Shown: piece by piece, positions 42,330-50,126 of the stretch
Layout of the letters: every line of letters begins with the position of its first letter
Numbering within the stretch: the first letter of the stretch is position 1
Source of the DNA: Stenotrophomonas koreensis
GTDB taxonomy: Bacteria > Pseudomonadota > Gammaproteobacteria > Xanthomonadales > Xanthomonadaceae
Reading direction: 5' to 3'
Assembly: GCF_001431525.1 (NCBI RefSeq)
Contig: NZ_LDJH01000001.1
Coordinates: 1-64,000, forward strand
Length of the DNA: 64,000 nucleotides
The notes under the pieces: model-generated
What the model was told of the DNA's origin: nothing
The model's database searches: none
What the model saw: only the letters and a program-made list of their open reading frames with translations
Translations under genes and position numbers: made by a program

Positions 42330-44420
42330 CTACTCCAGGCGCAGCAGCAGCTCTCGCCCCTCGCGGGCCTGGTTGCCATGCCAGTCGCGGGCACTGATGC
42401 GCACCCGGTAATCGCCGGCCGGCAGCGCCGAGACATCCCAGCCGCCACGCGCCAGCCGGCCATCACGCACGGTGTTGGTGACCAGGTACTGGAAACGGGT
42501 CACCGCGCTGCCATGCACGGTGATGCCGCTGTCCGGGCCGTAGGCATGCAGCACCGCATCGCCCTGCGGCGGCATGCGGTTGAACTCCAGGTTCATCTGC
42601 GGCTGCTCGAACCCCGGTAACGGCGTGCCGGCGGCATCGAGCAGCTGCCAGCCCAGCGCATACAGCCCAAGCCGGCGCCGCGCCAGGTTGCCGTCGACCT
42701 GGTCACGCGCCTGCACCGCCAGCTGCACCACCCCGGCGCTGCGCGGCAGGTGCCAGCGGCCATCGCGCCGCTGACCTGCCACCTGCTCGTTGTCATCCAG
42801 TACCCGGATGTCCTCGATCACCGGCGCCAGCGTATCGGTGAAGCCGGCAAACCCCAGCGCAATCGCATTGCGCTCGTAACCGCCGGGCCCGACTTGCAGG
42901 TGCACATGGGCCTGGGCATTGATCGTGCCCAGCACCTCGCCGGCCGCGAAACGGGTGCCGCGGCGCACCCGCACCCGCTCCACCCGCCCGCGCGGATCGC
43001 GCAGCAGTTCAAAGCGCGGGTCCAGCGCCTGGCCATCGGCCGTGCGCCCGACCCGGATGTGGATGTAATCCAGCTCGCCCACGTTGAGCCCTTCGGCCTG
43101 GCCGTTCGGGCTCCAGGCCGCCAGCGGGCTGGACACCTTGCCATCGGCAATGGCCAGCACGCGCTGGCCGACATCGCCGCGGATATCGAAACCGGCATGC
43201 AGGTGGTTGCGGTTCTTGCCGGCAAAGGTGCCGCGCACCTCGCCCAGGGTACCGACCACTTCATGCCAGCCACGCTGCGGGGCCAATGGCCAGCGGCCTT
43301 CGGTGGCCGGCAGCGGGCGCTCCGCTGCCGGGCCGATCATCCCGCTCACGCTCGCCTCGCCGGCCGGCTGGGCGCGCAGCCAGTGCAGGCGCATACCGCC
43401 GGCATCGCTGACCAGCAGCCCGCCTTCCGGGGTCAGCGCCAGGGCGGCCGGGCGCGACAGCCGGCTGGCAGGATCGGTGCCGAACACCGTGCTCAGATGG
43501 CCCTGGACGCTGCGCTGGACGACCCGGCCGGTCAGGCGTTCGCCGATGTAGAGCACGCCATCGTCGGTGATGGCCACGGCCTGCGGCTGCCACAGCTGGC
43601 GCTCGCCCGGGCCACCGACCACGGTGTCCACCCGGCCATCGGGATGCACCCGGCGGATTGCATCGTTGCCCAGGTCGGCCACCCACAGCACGCCCTGCGC
43701 ATCCAGTGCCAGCCCGGTAGGGGTATCAAAGCGCGCGGCCGCTCCCGGGCCATCGGCCAGACCCGGGCCCTGCCCACCGGCCAGGGTACGCAGCTGGCCA
43801 TCGGGGTGGATCACCGCGATGCGGTCGTTGAAGGTATCGGCCACGTAGACCCGGCCATCGGCGGCCACCGCCACCGCCATCGGCGCATCCAGCCGCGCCT
43901 GCCTGGCAGCACCGTCGCCCTGGCCGGGCTGGCCGTTGCCGGCCAGGGTGCTGACCACCCCGTCGCGCAGCACGCGCACGGCATGGTTGCCGGTATCGGC
44001 GATGACCAGCGCGCCATCGGCGGTGAGCGCGATCCCGGACGGGGTGTGGAAACGGGCCTGTGCGGCCGGGCCGTCGGCCAGGCCCTCGTCACTGCCGGCC
44101 ACGGTGCGCAGCTGGCCATGCCGGTCGAGGTAGCGGATGCGGTTGTTGTCACCGGCATCACTGAGGTAGACCCCGCGCAGGCCATCACGCGCCAGACCCC
44201 ACGGTTCGGCAAGGCGGGCCTGGCGGGCCGGGCCGTCCTGCAGGCCGGGGTGGCCATCACCGGCCAGCCACCAGGCCTGTGCCTGCCAGCCCAGTACGGT
44301 GGCCGCTGGCGGCGGCAACGGCTGCGGCCGGGTCAGCCACCAGCCAGCGGCCATCGCCAGCACCACCACGGCCATCGCCGGCCACCGCCATTGTTTGTTT
44401 TCCGCCACTACCGCCCCCAC
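42330..44420 (-). CDS. Membrane-anchored NHL-repeat protein with M23 (LytM) peptidase domain
   Basis: A 696-residue two-part envelope protein. An N-terminal transmembrane anchor (residues 16-31, AMAVVVLAMAAGWWL) leads to a periplasmic NHL beta-propeller (about 45-350) with repeats such as PWGLARDGLRGVYLSDAGDN, PSGIALTADGALVIADTGNH and PMAVAVAADGRVYVADTFND. A LytM/M23-like domain follows with HLHAGFDIRG (His-x3-Asp near residue 405) and the AHVHLQVG His-x-His near 502, so catalytic zinc ligands look preserved. A beta-sandwich C-terminus ends it. GTG at 44420 is used; GTG 44408, nearer to a GGGGG stretch, is equally possible. Confidence 0.72.
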   Translation of the reverse strand: MGAVVAENKQWRWPAMAVVVLAMAAGWWLTRPQPLPPPAATVLGWQAQAWWLAGDGHPGLQDGPARQARLAEPWGLARDGLRGVYLSDAGDNNRIRYLDRHGQLRTVAGSDEGLADGPAAQARFHTPSGIALTADGALVIADTGNHAVRVLRDGVVSTLAGNGQPGQGDGAARQARLDAPMAVAVAADGRVYVADTFNDRIAVIHPDGQLRTLAGGQGPGLADGPGAAARFDTPTGLALDAQGVLWVADLGNDAIRRVHPDGRVDTVVGGPGERQLWQPQAVAITDDGVLYIGERLTGRVVQRSVQGHLSTVFGTDPASRLSRPAALALTPEGGLLVSDAGGMRLHWLRAQPAGEASVSGMIGPAAERPLPATEGRWPLAPQRGWHEVVGTLGEVRGTFAGKNRNHLHAGFDIRGDVGQRVLAIADGKVSSPLAAWSPNGQAEGLNVGELDYIHIRVGRTADGQALDPRFELLRDPRGRVERVRVRRGTRFAAGEVLGTINAQAHVHLQVGPGGYERNAIALGFAGFTDTLAPVIEDIRVLDDNEQVAGQRRDGRWHLPRSAGVVQLAVQARDQVDGNLARRRLGLYALGWQLLDAAGTPLPGFEQPQMNLEFNRMPPQGDAVLHAYGPDSGITVHGSAVTRFQYLVTNTVRDGRLARGGWDVSALPAGDYRVRISARDWHGNQAREGRELLLRLE

Positions 44421-44493
44421 TGCTCGACACCGCCGTCCACGATAACCCGGCGCCGCCGGCCATCGGCACAGTCACACGGGTTTTCGGCCCGGC

Positions 44494-45966
44494 CTACAGC
44501 GGTACCTCGCCGCGCAGCACGCGGCGCATCAGGTTGCGGCTGCCCGCATCCATGCCCACCACCCGCACCTGCTTGCCGTGCTGGCGCAGACGCTTGACCA
44601 CCGTGTCCAGCGCCCCCACGGCGGTGATGTCCCACAGCCGCGCCTGGCCCAGGTCGATCAGGACCTGTTCGGCCGCCATCTGCTGCGGGTCGAAGGCCTC
44701 GATGAAGGCATCGGCATTGGCAAAGAACACCTGGCCGGCCACCTGCACCTGGTGGCTGTCGCTGCCGGCCTCGTGATGGACCTCCAGCACCCCGGAAACC
44801 TTGATCGCGAAGAACACCCCCGACAGCAGCACACCGATACCGACCCCGGCGGCCAGGTTGTGGGTGGCCAGGGTCACCACCACGGTGGCCAGCATCACCA
44901 GCGAGGACAGCCGCGGCTGGTGCAGCAGCGCGCGCAGCGAGCCCCAGTCGAAGGTGACCACCGCCACCACCAGCATGATCGCCACCAGCGCCACCACCGG
45001 CACCTGGGCCACCCAGGGCTTGAGCAGCACCATCAGCACCAGCAGGAAGATCCCGGCGAACGCGGTGGAAAGCCGGCCGCGGCCGCCGTAGGTCACATTG
45101 CCCACCGCCTGGCCGATCATGCCGCAGCCGGCAATGCCGCCGAACAGGCTCGAGCCGATGTTGGCCAGGCCCAGTCCGGTGCACTCGCGGTTCTTGTTGG
45201 ACGGGGTGGCGGTCATTTCATCGACCACCCGCGCGGTCATCAGTGATTCGAGCAGGCCGACCATCGCAATGGCCAGCGCCGGCATCGCGATGATGCGCAG
45301 GGTTTCCGCGTTCCAGGGCACCTCGGGCAGGCCGGCAAAGACCGGCAGGCTGGAGGGCAGCTGGCCCAGGTCGGCCACGGTTTTCAGCGGCAGCCCCAGG
45401 CCCACGCTCAGCGCACTGAGCACCAGGATGCAGATCAACGGCGAGGGAATCGCCTTGACCCCGGGCAGCGGCAGCCGCGGCAGGCCCCAGATGATTGCCA
45501 GCCCCAGCACCAGCATCGCCCAGCTGGCGGTATTGGCCCCGGCCAGCTGCGGCAGCTGGGCGGCGAAGATCAGGATCGCCAGCGCGTTGACGAAGCCGGT
45601 GCGGACCGAAGAAGAGACAAAGCGCAGCAGCACCCCCATCCGCAGCAGGCCGAACAGCAGCTGCACCAGGCCGGCGAGCAGGCCGGCGGCGAACAGGTAA
45701 GGCAGGCCGTGGCTGGCGATCAGCGGCGCGGCGACCAGCGCCACCGAGCCGGCCGCGGCGGTGATCATCGCCGGGCGGCCACCGAACACCGCCACCACGA
45801 TGCTCAGCACGAAGGAGGCAAACAGGCCCACCTGCGGGTCGATGCCGGCGACGAAGGAAAACGCGATGACCTCGGGAATCAGGGCGAAGGTGGCCACCGC
45901 GCCGGCCAGCAGTTCACGCACGGGGTTGGCGCGCCATTGCGCCAGTTCGGTCTTGAGCAGGGACAT
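44494..45966 (-). CDS. SulP family anion transporter with STAS domain
   Basis: A 490-residue inner-membrane protein. The start MSLLKTELAQWRANP is chosen for its match with the family N-terminus; two ATGs further upstream are possible and none has a clear ribosome site. The transmembrane part holds the SulP signatures (AGAVATFALIPEVIAFSFVA, the FGGRPAMITAAAGSVALVAA block, NIGSSLFGGIAGCGMIGQAV) and the C-terminal STAS domain begins about residue 385 (VAGQVFFANADAFIEAFD, VLIDLGQARLWDITAVGAL). Likely imports sulfate, bicarbonate or a dicarboxylate; the substrate is not predictable. Confidence 0.9.
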   Translation of the reverse strand: MSLLKTELAQWRANPVRELLAGAVATFALIPEVIAFSFVAGIDPQVGLFASFVLSIVVAVFGGRPAMITAAAGSVALVAAPLIASHGLPYLFAAGLLAGLVQLLFGLLRMGVLLRFVSSSVRTGFVNALAILIFAAQLPQLAGANTASWAMLVLGLAIIWGLPRLPLPGVKAIPSPLICILVLSALSVGLGLPLKTVADLGQLPSSLPVFAGLPEVPWNAETLRIIAMPALAIAMVGLLESLMTARVVDEMTATPSNKNRECTGLGLANIGSSLFGGIAGCGMIGQAVGNVTYGGRGRLSTAFAGIFLLVLMVLLKPWVAQVPVVALVAIMLVVAVVTFDWGSLRALLHQPRLSSLVMLATVVVTLATHNLAAGVGIGVLLSGVFFAIKVSGVLEVHHEAGSDSHQVQVAGQVFFANADAFIEAFDPQQMAAEQVLIDLGQARLWDITAVGALDTVVKRLRQHGKQVRVVGMDAGSRNLMRRVLRGEVPL

Positions 45967-46041
45967 GCCAGGCAGGGGCCGCCGTCGCCAGCGGCCCGGG
46001 ATCATGGAGAAGGCGCGCATTATGCGCCGCCCACGCCGTCC

Positions 46042-46926
46042 TCAGCTGTACAGCGCGGCATACCCGGCGGCATCGACACGGGCATGGCCGAGCGCGTCGA
46101 ACTGCGCCCACATGCCCTGCCAGCGCGCCGGATCACGCACCACCGGGGCCACCAGGCGCGGGCAGGTGTCGGCGATGATCGCGTCCATCAACGGATCGGG
46201 CGTGGTGCCGCTGTGCTGGTACCACAGTGCCGCGGCCTGGGCCGGGTTGTCGCGGCACAGCGCCGCACCGCGGCCGACCAGCTCGACCACGGTGGCCACC
46301 AGCTGCGGGTGCTGCTCAAGGAAGGCCTGGCCGGTGAACAGCTCCAGCGCCGAAAAGTTGTGCAGGCCGACCTGCGCGGTGGTGATGAAATCGGCGGCGA
46401 TGCCCTGCTCGCGCACGGCCACGCCCTCGAAGTTGGCAAAGCACAGCCAGGCACCATCAAAGCCGGCGGCCAGGTTGTCCAGGTGCTCGAAACCGGCGCT
46501 TTCAATCACCACCTGCGACGGACTGAATGCCGCACCGCGGCCCGCGCACCAGCGCGCCAGGATCTCCACCGCGATCGCATCGGTAACTCCGCCGGCCACC
46601 GGCGAGGCCAGCCGCACCTGGCCACCGGCGAGCAGGCGCTGCCCGGCCGCGTGCATCAGCACGATGCCGCCATCGGTTTCGAAGAAACAGCCCAGCGCCT
46701 TCAGCCCGAGACGGTGCTCATCGATCATGTGCAACGGCTCGTTGCAGGAAAACGCGACCTGGCCAGTGACCGTGGCCTGCAGGCCGTCGTAATGGTCGTC
46801 CGGGGCGATCAATTCCAGCTCCAGCCCGGCCTGGGCAAACCAGCCCAGCTCGATGCCGGCAATCAGCGGCAAGTGATCGGGGTTGAGGAACCACTCCAAC
46901 GCAAGCTGCAACTTCATTATCGCCAT
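46042..46926 (-). CDS. NMT1/THI5-like protein without signal peptide
   Basis: A 294-residue protein of the periplasmic-binding-protein fold (NMT1/THI5 family), associated with pyrimidine or thiamine-precursor binding. Motifs: LALEWFLNPDHLPLIAGIEL, GLELELIAPDDHYDGLQATV, VAFSCNEPLHMID, ESAGFEHLDNLAAGFDGAW, DFITTAQVGLHNFSALELF. No signal peptide or lipobox, and no ABC permease or ATPase gene nearby. The yeast-type CCCFC iron motif is absent. It may be a cytoplasmic binding protein or enzyme. ATG 46926 or 46917 (MKLQLALEW) could be the start. Confidence 0.72.
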   Translation of the reverse strand: MAIMKLQLALEWFLNPDHLPLIAGIELGWFAQAGLELELIAPDDHYDGLQATVTGQVAFSCNEPLHMIDEHRLGLKALGCFFETDGGIVLMHAAGQRLLAGGQVRLASPVAGGVTDAIAVEILARWCAGRGAAFSPSQVVIESAGFEHLDNLAAGFDGAWLCFANFEGVAVREQGIAADFITTAQVGLHNFSALELFTGQAFLEQHPQLVATVVELVGRGAALCRDNPAQAAALWYQHSGTTPDPLMDAIIADTCPRLVAPVVRDPARWQGMWAQFDALGHARVDAAGYAALYS

Positions 46927-47121
46927 CCACACCTGTGCACACGGCCGGCCAGTGTGGCGATCACGCCGGCAAAGCGGAAGGCCCCGCTCCCGCGCGTACC
47001 GGGGGCGGCCGACAGGACTGCCACGCAAACCGCCGTCTGGCACCTGCCCCACGCGCGCGGCAGGGCCAGCGCCCAGACCCGCGCACCCTGGCGGCAACGG
47101 GTCGCTGCCGGCCTGGCTGGC

Positions 47122-47514
47122 TCAGGGTTCCACCTGTGCCAGCGCCTGGGCAATGTCCTGGATCCCCAGCCGGGTCCAGTCCTTGGTGATTTCGGCCTGG
47201 GTACGCGCGCTGACCTGCGGATGCAGCTGCGGCCGCAGCTCCCCCATCGAGGCCGGGTCGGCCACCAGCACCAGATGCTCGAAGCGCTGGTTCAGTGCCT
47301 GCTGGTTCAGCCACAGCGCCAGCCGCCGGTTGAACGCCGCCTCGGCCAGGTTGGCATCCTGCGGCTGGCTGCCGGATGGCCCGACATCCGCATCATCCAG
47401 TACGGGCGCTGCCTCTTCGGCCAGCTTCACGGCGGTGGCGTTACCGGCATTGCGCAGCAGGCGCACCCGGGCGCCATTGGCAATCACGATCCAGGTATGG
47501 GGTTGGAGCAGCAT
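47122..47514 (-). CDS. Host-attachment family protein (AtsE-like, PF10116)
   Basis: A 130-residue cytoplasmic protein. The opening (PHTWIVIANGARVRLLRNAG) and the central VLVADPASMGELRPQLHPQV match the host-attachment-protein family, named after an Agrobacterium attachment gene but widespread in non-pathogens. The mid-region (EAAFNRRLALWLNQQALNQR) is the usual helix. GAGGAG at 8 bases upstream supports the start. The function is not established beyond the family name; the name should not be read as evidence for host association. Confidence 0.78.
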   Translation of the reverse strand: MLLQPHTWIVIANGARVRLLRNAGNATAVKLAEEAAPVLDDADVGPSGSQPQDANLAEAAFNRRLALWLNQQALNQRFEHLVLVADPASMGELRPQLHPQVSARTQAEITKDWTRLGIQDIAQALAQVEP

Positions 47515-47661
47515 GGTGGTTTCTCCTCACGGCAAGCACTGGATCGTCCACAGCGGCACGTTAATTCGGTGTCCTCCCGCCACCCGCAGCCGGCGCGCGG
47601 TCGGTTACGATCGGCGCCCCACCCTGCCCTGACGCGCGGTCTGCCTGCGCCTGCCCTGCCT

Positions 47662-48507
47662 GTGTCCCACTATTCCGGTCCGCTGCTCACCCGCCCTGTT
47701 TTCGATGCGATGACCCGCGCCCTGCGCAAGAGCCAGCCGTGCATCACCGCCAGCTTCGACCTGGGGCAGAGCCAGGCCGAGGCGGCACTGGCCACCGATG
47801 GCTGGTCGCTGCACGGGCAACACTTTGCCTACCCGGAGAAAATCCGCGACCGCACGGTGTATTACTTCGATGGCGAGGATTTCACCCCGCTGTCGCGCTT
47901 TGGCCAGTACGGCCTGATCAAGCTGGTGCCCACCGACTGGGGGGTACCGACCTTCGAGATCGACGGCATCAAGATGCTGCCCAGCGCCAGGGTCAGCCCG
48001 CTGGAGGATGCGCGCGCCAAGGTGGCGCTGGTGCAGCCGGCCGGCAAGGTCATTCTCGATACCTGCGGCGGCATGGGCTATTTCGCCCGCTGCTGCCTGG
48101 AGGCCGGGGTGGCGCGGATCACCAGTGTCGAGCGCAACCCCGAGGTGCTCTGGCTGCGCCGGCACAACCCGTGGTCGCCGGACCCGGACAGCGCCGCGGC
48201 CGGTGGCCGGCTGCAGCTGCAGCACGGCGATGTGACCGCGCATATCACCCAGCTGGCCGATGCCAGCGTCGATGCGGTGCTGCATGACCCGCCGCGCTTC
48301 GGCATTGCCGGCGAGCTGTATTCGCTGGACTTCTACCGCCAGCTGGCGCGGGTGATCCGCCCCGGTGGCCGGCTGTTCCACTACACCGGCAGCCCGAACC
48401 GGCTGACCAGCGGCCGCGATGTGCCCGCCGAGGTCATCACCCGTCTGGCGCAGGCCGGGTTCAAGGCCGAACGCGCTCTGGACGGGGTGTTCGGCATCCG
48501 CCGCTGA
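47662..48507 (+). CDS. Class I SAM-dependent methyltransferase-like protein
   Basis: A 281-residue protein with a GTG start; an internal ATG at 47710 is the alternative. The N-terminal part has SHYSGPLLTRPVFDAM and FGQYGLIKLVPTDWG; the methyltransferase core begins with VILDTCGGMGYFARCCLEAG (SAM motif I), the acidic strand end SVERNPEVLWL, and the motif IV-like DAVLHDPPRFGIAGELYSLD with Asp-Pro-Pro-Arg. This resembles a widespread group related to archaeal MJ0883-like proteins and spermidine-synthase-like folds. The DPPR motif could suit N- or RNA methylation. Substrate unknown. Confidence 0.75.
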   Translation: MSHYSGPLLTRPVFDAMTRALRKSQPCITASFDLGQSQAEAALATDGWSLHGQHFAYPEKIRDRTVYYFDGEDFTPLSRFGQYGLIKLVPTDWGVPTFEIDGIKMLPSARVSPLEDARAKVALVQPAGKVILDTCGGMGYFARCCLEAGVARITSVERNPEVLWLRRHNPWSPDPDSAAAGGRLQLQHGDVTAHITQLADASVDAVLHDPPRFGIAGELYSLDFYRQLARVIRPGGRLFHYTGSPNRLTSGRDVPAEVITRLAQAGFKAERALDGVFGIRR

Positions 48508-48529
48508 GTCCGGACAACGGCCAGGGCCA

Positions 48530-49129
48530 TTACTCCAGAGCGATGGCGGTCCCGGGCAGCGGAGCTGCGCCATCAAACCAGGCCTGGCCACGTGCGGTGG
48601 TCAGGCTCAGTGCGCCCTGCGCCTGGCCCGGGTGATCCAACGCATTGAGCTGGACCACCGCATCCGGGCACTGCCAGCTCATCGAGCGCAGATGGCCACC
48701 GCCCTCCAGCTCCATCCGGCTGTCAAAACCGGCCGGCCCGCACTGCTGCTCGAGCAGCTGCGGCAGCGCCTGCAGCGCGTCGGCGCCTTCAAACTGCACA
48801 CTGACACTTTCCAGGCCATCGGCCAGCTGCAAGGCCACCGCATCGGCATGCAGGCCGCCGACCGCTCTGCCGGGCAGCTGTTGCAGCGTGTACAGGCCCG
48901 CATCGGCAGGGCTGTCTTCAGCGCGCAGCAGACAGGGCCGCGCTGGACCGTCTGCGGTACAGAAAGGCAAGGCCTTGCCCGCTCCCAGTTCCAGCCCGAG
49001 CAGGGCCGGCGCCACCGGGCCGGGAACGCGCGCCGGCACCGGCGCGCGCGCCAACGTTTCCGGCCTGCAGCCTGCAATCAACCCCAGCGCGATGCCGGCC
49101 GCGCCCCACCTTGCCATCCAACGTGTCAT
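48530..49129 (-). CDS. Putative lipoprotein
   Basis: A 199-residue protein; the ATG at 49129 is preceded by a G-rich run (GGGGGG) at suitable distance. Lipobox: LGLIAGC around residue 21, so likely a lipoprotein. The mature part has four to five cysteines (PFCTADGPARPCLL, LEQQCGPAGF, SWQCPDAVV) that may form disulfides, and no recognised domain. Ends ALPLPGTAIALE-like (PLPGTAIALE). The gene is convergent with the methyltransferase gene. Role unknown. Confidence 0.65.
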   Translation of the reverse strand: MTRWMARWGAAGIALGLIAGCRPETLARAPVPARVPGPVAPALLGLELGAGKALPFCTADGPARPCLLRAEDSPADAGLYTLQQLPGRAVGGLHADAVALQLADGLESVSVQFEGADALQALPQLLEQQCGPAGFDSRMELEGGGHLRSMSWQCPDAVVQLNALDHPGQAQGALSLTTARGQAWFDGAAPLPGTAIALE

Positions 49130-49465
49130 CACATCCCCCCTGGATGTGCCTGCGTCGAAAAAGTGTATACACCATCACACTTTCAACAACCACGCCTTCT
49201 TGTCTGGCCAGCGCCAGCGCGCCGTGCATGGCGCCGATACCCGCACCGGGCTCAGCGCTGCGCGCAGGCATCCGTTGTGCTTGTCCCGCGTGGCCAGCGC
49301 GCAACCGCAGGTCGCATGCCGCAGAGCCCAGCCAGCACCCGGCAGCCGGCCTGCTCTGGCGCCGGGCCGCCGATTACGCATCAAACGCTTGAAAAACAAG
49401 GGTCAGCGTGGCGTTTGCCACCCACGCCGACCCCGGGTTCCCGAACCGCTGCAGCGCGGCGCGGA
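49130..49465. other. Intergenic region between two lipoprotein genes
   Basis: 336 bp without a credible gene. It carries the terminator of the upstream lipoprotein gene (49400-49433) and, near 49155-49185, an AT-rich stretch that may be the promoter of the 48530-49129 gene on the minus strand. Confidence 0.5.
49400..49433 (-). terminator. Intrinsic terminator of the 49466-49918 gene
   Basis: A 12-base stem with one mismatch (49400-49411 with 49422-49433), 10-base loop, and TTGTTTTTC on the minus strand directly after it. Located 32 bases after the stop codon. Confidence 0.82.
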
Positions 49466-49918
49466 TTACTGCTGGGCCAGCGCGGTCACGGCCGGATTGA
49501 CCACCGACGCACGCTCGAACACGATCGGCGCGTCCATTCCATTGCCATGCCGACGCAGGCGCACCATCTCATCACGTTGCAGGCACTGCCCGTCCAGCGA
49601 ATCGGGCGACATGCTGTCGCTGACGGTCAGCTGGCCAAACGGCACCCGCAGCACATGGCGTTGATCCAGCTCGATCAGGTTCAGCGTCAGCGATCCATCG
49701 CGGTGCATGCACAGCTGCTCCCAGCGGGCATCCACCAGTTGTGAGACCGGCACTTCGCGCTGCGTCTGCTCGCCCAGCACACTGCGTACCTGCTGCACGA
49801 AGCCGTTGCTGTCGGGGCCTCGTTCACTCATTGCACAACCGGCCAGACCAGCACTGGCAACTGCCAGGGCCAGCAACCGCGCCAGCCCGGACGAACTTCG
49901 CATTGCATTACGGCCCAT
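49466..49918 (-). CDS. Putative lipoprotein
   Basis: A 150-residue protein with a strong AGGAGGTGGGTG ribosome site directly before the ATG. The signal ends in a lipobox SAGLAGC near residue 25. The mature part contains VQQVRSVLGEQTQREVPVSQ, LDGQCLQRDEMVRLRR and FERASVVNPAVTALAQQ; two further Cys residues could pair. I recognise no domain. Its leader is almost the same as that of the CsgG-like gene at 12652-13620, which may reflect common ancestry of the start region. Divergent from the 690-residue DNA-binding protein. Confidence 0.68.
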   Translation of the reverse strand: MGRNAMRSSSGLARLLALAVASAGLAGCAMSERGPDSNGFVQQVRSVLGEQTQREVPVSQLVDARWEQLCMHRDGSLTLNLIELDQRHVLRVPFGQLTVSDSMSPDSLDGQCLQRDEMVRLRRHGNGMDAPIVFERASVVNPAVTALAQQ

Positions 49919-50126
49919 CACCCACCTCCTACGCTTGGAAGTCTGGCCCCTTGTACTCCCTCCACCGCCGCAATGCGAGGTGCACTGCAGCGAAATCGGG
50001 CCGGTTACTGGACATTTCCTTGACAATGGGCGAACACTAGAGCCTGCCCGCTGTACTTTGCCGGTTGTGGCGGCAAGAGCACAGCACGCTGTTGGGCCCC
50101 GCCTTTCCGCATAGAGGAACGCCCGG

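Noticed and set aside
45709-48507. 932-codon plus-strand ORF spanning three minus-strand genes
   Set aside because: Only its 3' part from 47662 (methyltransferase) has family features; the rest is antisense to the SulP, THI5-like and host-attachment genes.
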